From Lates calcarifer (taxonomy: Eukaryota; Chordata; Actinopteri; Centropomidae), in NCBI RefSeq assembly GCF_001640805.2, contig NC_066842.1:22504075-22568074 (forward strand): DNA of 64,000 nt. The letters are read 5' to 3'. Shown piece by piece: positions 52,001 through 62,200 of this stretch. Under the pieces are notes generated by a model. The model did no database searches, was not told where the DNA came from, and was given only the letters and a program-made list of their open reading frames with translations. Both the position numbers and the translations under genes were made by a program. Numbering within the stretch: position 1 is the first letter of the stretch; each line of letters opens with the position of its first letter.

Positions 52001-55000
52001 ACATAGTAAATTGTTAGCCAAAGGTCTGTCAGGCTCTGTTCAAAAGGCAACAGAGGACACCAAGTTTACACAATTTGATGATAAAATGACATGACTGGAG
52101 ATGAGATAAATTCTTAAATGTCTGATATCTCTGAATATCAAACAATATGAAAAATGTCAAGTTTTAGCCACTGAATCTGAATCTATTTTACAGATATACT
52201 GTAAGTGCTAGTTATTCAAACTGTATCTACAATTATCACTACAGCCTAGTGTCTTTTTAAAACTTAAAATAATGGGATCTGGCACAAAATCAATCAACCT
52301 TGCAAAGTGGCTCCTCCCTGACAAGAATAACAAAGTACGTTTTTGTTCACACCCATGGTTTAAAGATCAGGCCTACACCCATACAGAATAGATATTTTTC
52401 TCCAAGCGATTGACAAAGTCACAGTTTAAAGTGCCAGCTGTAGTTCAGTTATCCTGTATAGAATACTGCATGTATCAGCAAGGTTTCAAAATGCAGAAGC
52501 AAGTTGGCTTGTGACAAAAAATTGAGATACAATGCTTTTAACAAAGCAGAGTACTGGTCCACATGGAGACCATTCAGATTTCATTTTAACTAATGTATTT
52601 CCAGCATAATGATTAGTAAAGTAAACAAGACCAAAAGACTGTCAATGTAATGCTGAAATCAAACATATTTACAGGCAATCAAACACATGTTTTAGGCCAT
52701 GATGCTTGGCTCTTTGGATGGTAATGTTGGTTGGTGGGTCCAACACTTTGGTCCTGAAATATCTTAGTGACTACTGGATGGACTGACATGAACTTTTTTA
52801 CAGACATTTAGAACTGATGTTGTACAGACATTAGTATCATCCATTAGTCTCCTTACCCTTCTTATTTTGTGTTTAGTGCTAATTAACAAGTGCTAGCATG
52901 CTAACACACTAATGAGCCTGAAACAACAGCATTTTCATTGCAAGCATATTAGCGTGCTAATGTCAGCATATAGCGTAAAGCACCAATGTGCCTAGGTACA
53001 GCCTCACATAACCAATAGCATGGCTGTAGACTTTAAGGTTAGGTATAATATTCTGCTACACCAACCAATAACAAAAACAAAGACTTGCAGTAGTACAGAC
53101 AGTGTACAGCATACTTGGCCAGGTCATAGTTTTCCACTTTGTCCCTGTTTAAAAATTCCTGTGAGATTTTTGTAGTGAGTTTGGGAACGCTGCCCTAGTT
53201 GGAGAGTTTCTCTCCTGCCAAGCTTCTTCAGACTGGGAGTCATCTTTTCATTCAGTATTTGGGTATACAAACGCAAGCAGAGTGTCATCTATAAATTTCA
53301 CCTCTTTTGTACCTTTTGCTCTCAGGCAGCTCAATATCAGCACATTCCCACCTCCATTTTCATGGTCACTGTGTGCAACTGTGTGCTCATTTGTGAGCAG
53401 TGTTTGACTTCATGCAGCGTCCTTTGCACTGTCTGAGCAGTAGCAAATACTTTCCACAGATATTCCTTGTACCAAATCAGAAGCACGTACCCGTCTGCTT
53501 TTCAATGCAAGGTTGTATAAATGTTCAGCAACACATCCTCCTTAACACATGGAGCCATGTGGTATTTGACACAACGCAAACCAAAACTGAGAAGGCTGTG
53601 GTGTTCACACGCTATTATATAACCTGGTTGTACACTGGGGCCTGTATTTTGAATGTAGTCTGTCTAACCTGTTAGTTTTTAACTGTACATAAGTCAAAGT
53701 CAAAGTCAGCTTTATTGTCAATTCTGCTATATGTACGCACATACAGAGGATTGAAATTTTGTTGCTCTTAGACCCACGGTGCAGCAAGGTAAAAATAAAA
53801 GTAGTATACACACAGAAAGACATATATTAAAAAAGTATTTTTTAAAAATGATAAAAATAAAAATAAACATCTACAACACAACAACAGAAACATAAGATCA
53901 AATGCCCTACACTCCAACTTAAGAATAATGCAGTTATTGTAAGATGGACACAGCTTTGAATCACTTAACACAGCACAGGGGTATAATTAGCTTTGATGTA
54001 CAAAGAATTTTGTAGCTTACCGTGTGTATGTCGTAGCCCTCATAGAAGTGGAATCGCCCCTGCATACAGACACACTCACGGCCCTTCAGCCTCCCAAACA
54101 CCAACTGACCGGCATGACCTGGAACTGCACAGCACGCATACAGTATGAGCAGCAGCTAACATCCACAGCGTCCAAACACATCATTCACTGCTGATAAAAA
54201 TGCCATTTACAAAGACAACCTACCAGTGCTGATGGGGAAACGTGGGATGTCCGTATATGGGAAGACAGTCTTGTCGTCCAGCAGATTGGCCAGACCGCCC
54301 AGGCCTGACCCACAGATGATGGCCACTTTAGGACGCTGCTTTGTGTGGGCCAGCAGCCAATCTGCTGTCTCCTTGTACTCATCATAACTGTATCTGTAAA
54401 TAATGGGAAAAAAATTTGCATCATATATTACTAAACTGTAGCTCATAAATCAGTTACTCTTCTCTATGATAACTACAATCTAACCATCATCAACAGGGAA
54501 AAACACAATTAATACTAGAATTAAAAGTCATCACATTCTGAGGAGGGTATCCAGGCATATTACATTATTGCAATACATTGGGAAAACTCTGGAAAAGCCT
54601 AGCTGAAAACAGAATATGTCCATGTGCAACTGACATATAGCTGTCCACATGTACATGAACATCAGTTGCAGTAGGACAGGTTCAACTGACAGGCAACAAG
54701 TAAAACCCTATAGAAAAGAAAAGTCAGTTTGGTTCAGCTTTGGTTTTCACATTGTTTCAATAGTCAGATCTATAACAGATTTCTACATAAACAATTTAAC
54801 AGAGCAGGTCTTAGTAAAATGTTCAACCACAGCATAAACATGTCATCATGACAAATCAAGTTTCAAAAAACTCATGCCAAGCTATTGCTCATTGTCACGA
54901 TAATGTTATCCAATATTCTGTAACAATCATGCTAAGTACTAGAAAAGATCAGCTGCAGGGGAAAATACAGGAATGAGTAAAAGCTCATGGAAAGGAACAC

Positions 55001-56988
55001 TCAGTAACATTAAGTATAAATAATGCACTGTGCAAAACACATACTGGTTTTTACTTTGCCATTTTAAGTTGTTTAAGCCGAATTATTATTCAGGGATGTT
55101 GATTTGATTGGAAATGCCTCGAGGTACTACATTACACAAAGTCTGAAACAGGCTATAACTCTGGTTATAAATCTGGCTGTAAAGCTATAACCATGTTAAT
55201 GTTCCCTTGTTGCCTCAAGCTTTGTTATTAAAACACAATGACACTTCAGGCTGCAGCCCAAACCAGACCAATGCTGCTGTCTAAAATGACTGTTACATCA
55301 GACTAGCTTTGGGTGTTCAATCCTACCACACTTCTTTTCATCACAATGGGTGTATTTGTACCTGGAACAGGGTGAGGTCAAAGACTATGAACATAATGTG
55401 TGCATAATGTGTGCATAATGCTCCTTTCGACTGCCTGAGTAGCTTTTAATGACTGTGTGAGTCACTAAAAAAGCAGAAGTGTACTTCTGTTTTCTCTAAA
55501 ATCCTAACACCTTAAAAGTCAACCTTTCACTCTTCAGCACAGACAACTGTGACACAACTGTTGTCTGGCTTTCATTACCTGTCAGTTGCAGAAGTTACCC
55601 TTGACATTTACACCTTTCAGGTGGTAATGTTTACACAGAAACACTCAACCACAGTTGCAATTAGGCAGAGAAACAGATGACTGCTACAACTTCTGCACTG
55701 TGTGCGGGTCATACACAAATTCGTTGGATTGGTGCCAGCAATTCAGGTAACCTAACCTGATAACTGAGCATCTTTTTTTTTTTTTTTTTTAAATCAATGA
55801 TTCATAAAACCCTGGAACTGAAACTTCAAGACATCAGCAGTGATGTGTAATATAACATAGCCATAAAAAACTCTCTTGTCCAACAAAAACATGAAGAAAT
55901 CTCCTGTAATATTTTTTATGAGAGTCAGTGAATTGTCCTTGTAAATAAGGAGGCTGGTCCAGCTAATTCACTGTGTATTCCACTGCTGAATTAAGATTAG
56001 AATAAGATTAGCCAACTAGACTGACCAAACTGATAGCTAACAAACAAAAGTTTTTTTGACAACAACTAAACCAGGCCTACAACATAATCTACAAAATTCA
56101 GTTTACAATACTATCTTGTTATTTCTGGTCTAATGACTTTTCATGTTGATGATGTGTATGTATTCATCTACTGTTTTTAATATGGATCAATTAAAAAAAA
56201 ATCTTGTTCTTAAATAAATAAAATAAATAAAATACACTCTGAATCGAATCACGTGTCATCATTATACAGTCACACACGTCTTTGACACCAAAGTACGTGT
56301 TATGTAACGGCAAAATAACAGATTTCACCCAGAGCTGGAAGTGAGCTCTTCTCTCTCTGGATCTTAGCGCGGAGCTGTCCGCGGTGCTGCCAGAATTATG
56401 TGTTTAGGCAGCCGGAGCAGGAAGCAGAGCGGAGCGGGGCGGGACGGGGCGGCCTCCAGGCTGTCTGCCACACATTTTTTGGCAAACACATCACAACTCG
56501 TCCTGAAAACATAAGCGTGTCTGACCAGCCTGGGCTGTTGTTTAGCTCCGATTTTTTCAGTTAAGCAGACACGCACAACCGACATGTTAAGTGTCCGGAG
56601 AAAGCCATTATTGATGAAAGGAATTCGACTACAGCACGGGAGGAAAAAGCAGAACGTATAGATACGATGTGCGTGTAAACCACCTGTAACATACACGATT
56701 ACGTCAGAGTGAGAGGTGTCATCCTAGGAGGAAAGCCCCCATAGGCTACTATAATCCTCAGAATAAAGCCTTCATGATACTGTTGCCTTTGCTTCTCTAA
56801 ACGATTCTCAGATTTCACAAGGTGCACCTTGCAAATTTCACTAATTATACAGGCGTAATTATTTTAACAATATAATTAGGCTACAGTGTGGTCTGGACAA
56901 TCATGAGACTCAGCTCAGTCCGTCTCACCAATAGCCAGCCTCAGTGGCCTTACCTGCACTGACTGGAGGGGGAGGGCGCCGCGTCCAT
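49099..56988 (-). CDS. pnp: Purine nucleoside phosphorylase
   Basis: PNP cleaves inosine and guanosine (and deoxy forms) with phosphate to the free base and (deoxy)ribose-1-phosphate in cytosolic purine salvage; it works as a trimer. Exons in transcript order (minus strand): 56954-56988, 54224-54393, 54021-54118, 50734-50909, 50466-50656, 49099-49295. Phases join perfectly to 288 aa (human 289). The phosphate loop CGSGLGG has Ser41; GHAGQLVFG supplies His70; the block [11 protein letters not shown] supplies Arg90, His92 and Tyr94. The base-site block [10 protein letters not shown] contains the catalytic Glu, and SLITNK and KANHEEV carry the equivalents of human Asn243 and His257. The human Phe before the catalytic Glu is Tyr here. 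Teleosts have several pnp paralogues and I cannot assign which. Confidence 0.96.
49296..50465. other. pnp intron 5
   Basis: About 1.2 kb of AT-rich intron before the last exon. Nothing recognisable apart from a short A run near 49448-49459. Confidence 0.5.
52690..53035 (-). repeat. Interspersed fish repeat
   Basis: GGTCCTGAAATATCTTAGTG, GTGCTAGCATGCTAACACAC and CTAGGTACAGCCTCACATAA mark the reverse orientation of the family seen at 23560-23950 and 63270-63505. Confidence 0.6.
53690..53960 (+). repeat. Interspersed fish repeat
   Basis: Begins AAGTCAAAGTCAGCTTTATT and contains TACAGAGGATTGAAATTTTG and GACCCACGGTGCAGC. This sequence is familiar from many teleost loci and probably comes from a retroposon. 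It then runs into AT-rich sequence. Confidence 0.65.
54394..56953. other. pnp intron 1
   Basis: About 2.6 kb. Most is AT-rich with a T run (55771-55790). The segment 56340-56700 is instead GC- and CpG-rich, with GGGGCGGGACGGGGCGG near 56436-56452, and looks like an alternative promoter (listed separately). No further coding exon can be shown. Confidence 0.5.
56340..56700 (-). promoter_or_regulatory. CpG-rich, GC-box cluster in pnp intron 1
   Basis: A local GC-rich island with repeated GGGGCGG boxes lies about 0.3-0.6 kb downstream of the first pnp coding exon. The minus strand also stays open for 110 codons here without recognisable protein features. It could be an alternative pnp promoter or first exon. 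Orientation is inferred. Confidence 0.4.
56954..56988 (-). CDS. pnp: First coding exon of pnp
   Basis: A 35-base coding exon starting ATGGACGCGGCGCCC and encoding [11 protein letters not shown] plus two bases of the next codon. It ends at a strong donor (CAG|GTAAGG) in phase 2, exactly what the exon at 54393 requires. The N-terminus replaces the short leader of human PNP and is not conserved with it, so the exon rests on splice signal, phase and location in a GC-rich promoter region. Confidence 0.75.
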
Positions 56989-57135
56989 AGCTGATGATGA
57001 GTGGGGTCAATATGCTGATAAGACGCTGTTCGTGTCGTTTCTGACAGGCGATTTCCGTGCTGATTTCACGGTAGTTCAGTATGCTGATGGAGATCCTGCC
57101 ACGGCGGACGGAGCGGCGGAGGTCACGGTGCGCGC

Positions 57136-57167
57136 TGACGTCATGGCGTATAAATCGAAGGGGCGGG
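57136..57167 (-). promoter_or_regulatory. pnp: Putative pnp promoter elements (CRE and GC box)
   Basis: A perfect palindromic cAMP-response element TGACGTCA (57136-57143) and a GGGCGGG GC box (57161-57167) lie about 150-180 bases before the pnp start codon, in a CpG-containing stretch (56985-57170). Location fits a core promoter. A TATAAA at 57149-57154 reads on the plus strand and so would not serve pnp. Confidence 0.5.
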
Positions 57168-57464
57168 TCCTCCGCAGATTCCCTTTGAAGGACTAAATCC
57201 AATTTTCTACCAGACTGAGCAGCCCACTGATCCGTTCACCGAGAGAGACAGGGCTGGAAACAGAGTGAGAAACAATGAGAAAGAAAGTGAGGGAAAGAGA
57301 AAGGGGAAGGCTAAAATCAGCAACGACTCTTTGTTTGTTTGTTTGTTTGTTTGTTTTTTAATGAACATCTTTAAAAAAGACCAAAATGAACTAATTCTAC
57401 AAGTGACTTCATCTCAAAGCCAGGAAACTGCATGATAACAGCCTGAGGCATGATGTACAGACAC

Positions 57465-57501
57465 TCCTCTCTCTCTCTCTCTCTCTCTCACTGTGACACA
57501 G

Positions 57502-57536
<35 letters not shown>
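57465..57536. repeat. (CT)n ... (CA)n(GA)n inverted microsatellite
   Basis: A CT run (57465-57489) is followed 23 bases later by a short CA run and an AG run (57512-57536). The CT and AG runs are mutually complementary over about 24 bases and could pair as a hairpin, or form triplex DNA. Confidence 0.9.
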
Positions 57537-58705
57537 GCTGCAAAACAATTCAAGTGCTGACTCATGGGTTAGCGGGAGAGAATGAAAGTCATGAGAGAAA
57601 CAGAAAAGGTGTACTGAAAGCTAGAACTCTGGGCTATAAAACTAAAAGAACTGTAAACCAATATGTTGTGTACCTAATGTGTTTAAGTGTGTAATGAGCC
57701 AAGGTCCTACCAATGATATCTACCAATGACCAGAGCTGTAGAGCAGTTAAACAACATTTTCACCAACTAACAGACTTTATGATCTAAATCTTTGCAGTGC
57801 ATTAGTGTGGCTCTGAAGTCAGGTCTCCAATATCTTTCCTGGAATTTTGATGTTTTAACACAGTTTACATTCAACAGTAGACATAGTGGGTATAGAGGCT
57901 GACTCATTTTCAATTTGACTAAAAAATATATAAATAAAGCATTTTGTTCTTGGCAATGTGAGGAAGGCTTGAAATAGAATGTTGACATTAATCTGAGCAG
58001 TGATACCCAGGTAATTTACACTCAGTAGTGGACAGAATTATATTATATTATAATAATCACTGATCAGATGTTTCAGTGGCTGATGATATACTGAAAATAA
58101 AGACATTCTGAGAATGAGGCTTCAAGGAAAATACTTCAGTGTTGATTGGGGTCAAAGTGCCTCTACTTCAGGGCAATGTACCATATCATTCTATATACCG
58201 TATGTCATGAACAGACACTCAAAGGGGATAAGTAAGTGGATTTGTAAAATTGTAGATTAAACTAGAAATTCCTGACCTGTCATGCTTACTGGGTTTTCAA
58301 ATCCCTTTTTGTAGTCCCACTACCCTAATGACCTTCTTAAACACACACAGTGCTCAAATGGTGTTTTTTGGCATGTATGTATATGTGTTTGCCTGACTGC
58401 GTGTGTGTGTGCGTGCATGTGTGTGACAGAGAGAGAAAGAAAGAGAGAGAATTATAGGAGTGGGATGTGTCCTGGATATGATATCATCTAACTTTCATCT
58501 TTTGATTCTGGCTTTTTCAAAGTTTGCAATGGATAATTTTTTGATTGACAACAGATTTACTTACTGGATGCAGATTAAGATTTTACATACAAAATAGTAT
58601 CATTTTATGAAATATGATGCACTAGATTAAGTCTATTTTTGCCATTGATGTACTATTAGAGTTTATAATACATCAATGGTTTTTTGCCAACGTAACAGCA
58701 GCTAG

Positions 58706-58710
58706 CCAAT
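58706..58710 (+). promoter_or_regulatory. hydin: CCAAT box (NF-Y site) of hydin promoter
   Basis: AGCCAATCAG, a good NF-Y consensus, lies 35 bases upstream of the X-box and about 130 bases before the end of the non-coding first exon. Confidence 0.55.
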
Positions 58711-58744
58711 CAGAAAATGCTTTACTGGGCGGTTGGTTGAGTGC

Positions 58745-58758
58745 GTTGCCACGGCAAC
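58745..58758 (+). promoter_or_regulatory. hydin: X-box (RFX binding site) of hydin promoter
   Basis: GTTGCCACGGCAAC is a perfect palindromic X-box: two half sites GTTGCC and GGCAAC with a 2-base spacer, matching GTNRCC-N(0-3)-RGYAAC. RFX factors bind such sites in promoters of ciliary genes. It sits about 80 bases upstream of the first splice donor, next to a gene for a motile-cilia protein. Confidence 0.75.
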
Positions 58759-58769
58759 AACCCACAACG

Positions 58770-58838
58770 AAGTTGACTGAGAGTTTGAGGCTGAATTTCG
58801 GAGAGTTTTGAATCCACAGATTATTCACTTACGGAATG
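58770..58838 (+). other. hydin: Non-coding first exon of hydin (5' boundary approximate)
   Basis: The exon ends at ATG|GTAAGACT (58838), a strong donor. The matching acceptor TTTTTTCCAG ends at 59265. Reading from the ATG at 58836-58838 across the junction stops after five codons, so this ATG is not the hydin start. The transcription start is not visible; 58770 is a guess placed downstream of the X-box. Confidence 0.55.
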
Positions 58839-59292
58839 GTAAGACTTTGTTAATGTCTTTTTGATGATGCAACAAGAAACAGGTTTCACCATTAAGTTTT
58901 TTCTAACGTTAAGTGACGGGAGGGAAGTGTCGAATAGGTGATAGATTTAACATCCCGATTATACAGCAAGTCGACAGGAAAATTGAAGACCTCGGCAGTA
59001 CGAAATATATTTTAAAGCTATTAGTAATCTTTATGTGCAATTCCAGTTACAAGCAATTACAGATAATTTGGAGGAATAAATTTCCTCCAAATGTGGTGAA
59101 GAGCCTATTGTATTGCTCTATAGCATTACGTTATTAGCGAAACAGATCTAGGTTACTGTTACTACAGTAACAACCACAGCCTAAGCGTGAGCATCGCATG
59201 AAGGAAGTGGTAGGAGTGTAATTAGAAATCTACAAATGACTACTTTTTCTTCTATTTTTTTCCAGGTATTTTTGCCATGAGACACATTCAAA

Positions 59293-62200
59293 ATGACAGC
59301 CACTGAGATACACGCAAGTACGAAATGGTTAAAGAACAGATTATACAATTATAAACTTGTTCTAAAGGAGGACAAGCCAAGAAGGGTGAGAATGTCATGT
59401 TGTTTTCGCTTTTTCTATGTGAACTCACATTTGCCAGTGCTTGTGGATTCTGTTGTGAAACTTTGTAGCAACATGACACATAGCTCACACAGAAGTAGAA
59501 GTATCCCTGTGAAATTAATGAGATGTTGAAACCAGGTTTTTGTCATGAATTAATAGGGGACCAATTTCCTGTGTCTGTTTTGGACAGTGTCCCATTCTTT
59601 TAAAGAAGCTGCTTCAAATGACAGATTGTGCTAAATATTACCATGACTTTTTACAAGGAACACAAATCAATATGTGACTGCAGTGTTTTGATGCAGTGAC
59701 CTCAGCTCAGCAATTGTAAGCCCCTGCCCTCTCTTAGACTGCTTGTATTTATACCTAGAGCAGGTGGAAAGAGTAGGAACTACTTTTATTTAGATTTTTC
59801 AAAATCTAAAAGGTCAAAATGAGATCCACAAAACGTTTTATTTGTCCTTATAGCTAATTATATTGATTAAAAAAAAAATAAAAAAAATAAACAACAACTA
59901 GTAATTAAATAATAGCATGAATTAATATCATAGTAGTTTCCATATTTCCCTATTGGTAAGTCGAATAAAAACCAATACAAATATGATAAGATAATATTGT
60001 GCAACGTGTAAATGAAGCAGTGCAACCTTTTTATCCCACAGCACAATGTCCTCACAAATATTCTGAAGGCTGTTACACCTGTATTTCTCCATGTAAATGA
60101 GAATGATTTACATCATTTACATCAAAAGAGACGTCACATTATTTCACAACTTCTTTTTTTAAAGAATAGTGTTTACTTGTGCAATTTTGTTGTCTCTGAA
60201 TAATAGAAATGAGTGTATTATGAATACACACCTAACTCTTAAATATTGCATATGCAGTAACCCCCTTTGCTGCATTATTGATTTAGATTTTAAGCTAAAA
60301 TCCTTTTCTGACATAACCTTGAAAGAGGCTAAGTGCAGTTAGATGTTTCTCTGCTTCTGGAGCACTGATAAAGAGGTGCCAGAGGATTGTGTGGAGAGGA
60401 TTCTAACCATAAAATGCTGTAGATGGTCCTTACTGAAGGGGAGAATATTAACATTCTTTGAAGACATGATGAAATCAGCTGATGCTGTTGTTCCTGTATG
60501 TATTTGATGCAGATGTCTTTGCATATGTGTCATAGCTAACAGCTTAAAGTTGGCAGCCTGCTGTTCTGGTGCTATTTATCTTTTTCCCATTCTCTTTATT
60601 AGTGATAACAGTCTTGTTTTATGTGGTGTCTCTTACATCACTGCTGATTTAAGGGACAGAAATCAGTGCAGTTAAAATAATAGACTGTGTTGCTGCGTAT
60701 TTATAGGTGACTCCATCAGTTTACACCCAGGAGATGTTGCAGTCTACAGAGGAGCGCCTTGCTAACACCAATGAGATACGACCACCCCGGATCCTTGAGC
60801 TGCTTGACATGAGCAAGACTACGCATCACAAAGTAAATACCAGCCAATGTTGCGATACCTCAGTTCCTTAAAGACTTGCTATGCTTTCTCTATCCACAAA
60901 ATTAAACTAAATTCTTCTGAGCGAGCAAATAGAAAAAAATGGCTGAAAATGGTGCAGTGAGTCACAATAGGCACCAATAACTAGGATGATGAAACCAGTT
61001 TAACATGTCAGGGTATTATATGAGCTTAAAGGACATACTAGACGCTGGTCCAGTCATCACTGAAAACTGTGACAGTAACAGCAGCCTACAGCAAAGGATG
61101 AAAGTTGTACAGGAGTTAGCTATTACAGACAGCGGATGCATTTATCTTTATCAGAATAAAACCCTGGGGAGCTGAAGCTGTCTTCTCACTACAAAGGACT
61201 TGCAGACCATAGGGATATATAATAAAGTATAGAAAACTACATCAGTATTTTTTTCCTAATGTTTCTGATTCTATACAGTTTGAGCATTTGTATACACACA
61301 CTGTAGCTCCCAGTTGGCACACGTAATCATAGGCTGAACTGACATATCCCATATAAGTAAATAAAAAGAACTGAATGTGGCAAACTTATTGAAAGTGTAG
61401 CTGTGACCAGGAGAAGACAACAACACATTCAAACCTACACTGATTTATCATTAATCTGCTGCATACAGAGTATGTGCTGTCTGCTAAGGTCATTCACAGT
61501 GTACCAAAGCAGCATCCCCTTAGTCAGCATCTACTAATTGATGGGCAGAGGGCAACCAATGTGAATGAGTGCTACCTTTAGAGTCAGACTTTCACAGGGG
61601 GCTTGGAGCAAAAATGCCATTAAAAGTTTGAGAAACGCCTATGAAATTAGTACATGCTCTCTCATTATAATTAGGACACAGTTTTGCATCTCATCCTGTT
61701 CACATTTTTGTCGACTTGTCAAATATGCAAATGCAAATATGACCAACCTCCACTGTGGACCCCTGCTGGAGAAAAGTTGGAGCAATGACCAGCAGGGCCT
61801 TTTTAGGTCACCCTGAATGCATCATCTTGAAAGGAAGTTGCACACTTCAACTTACAGTATTATGTTATGATTTACAATGATACAATGAAAATCATCAGTG
61901 TAAATAACACTTCAGGTTAACTTTAAGGTATAAGGATTGGGCTTGAGACTTCAAATCTACATGTAACAGCTGCAAGACAAATTTGAGGTGTGGATTTTGA
62001 AAGATGTTGGCATTTATTAGAAAGGAGAACCTAATAAAAAATTCTGTTGAGTTGTGTTATGGGAATTGTAGGATCAAGTGTGTTCAATTTTCCCCTTAAT
62101 AGAGGACAAAAGTCAAGACCATTCTGTTTTTTTTATCTGCCACCTCTCAGTTGCCTATTTCAAAGGGAAATGAAATGCTAAATGCTGGAGTATTGCTTTA

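Larger units (their letters stand above)
50910..54020. other. pnp intron 3
   Basis: About 3.1 kb of intron, with two interspersed repeats (52690-53035 and 53690-53960) and otherwise AT-rich unique-looking DNA. No exon recognised. Intron 4 (50657-50733) is only 77 bases by contrast. Confidence 0.5.
56989..58700. other. Intergenic between divergent pnp and hydin
   Basis: Contains pnp promoter sequence near its left end, a (TTTG)n run (57331-57357), the CT/CA/AG tract (57465-57536) and AT-rich DNA. The right end leads into the hydin promoter. No coding exon seen. Confidence 0.5.

Noticed and set aside
56915..57202. 95-codon minus-strand frame upstream of and across pnp exon 1
   Set aside because: It is in a different frame from the pnp start and covers promoter elements; the 35-base exon with a strong donor explains the region better.
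58836..58838. ATG at the end of hydin exon 1 as the start codon
   Set aside because: Across the splice junction it reaches a stop after five codons; the frame matching HYDIN begins at 59293.
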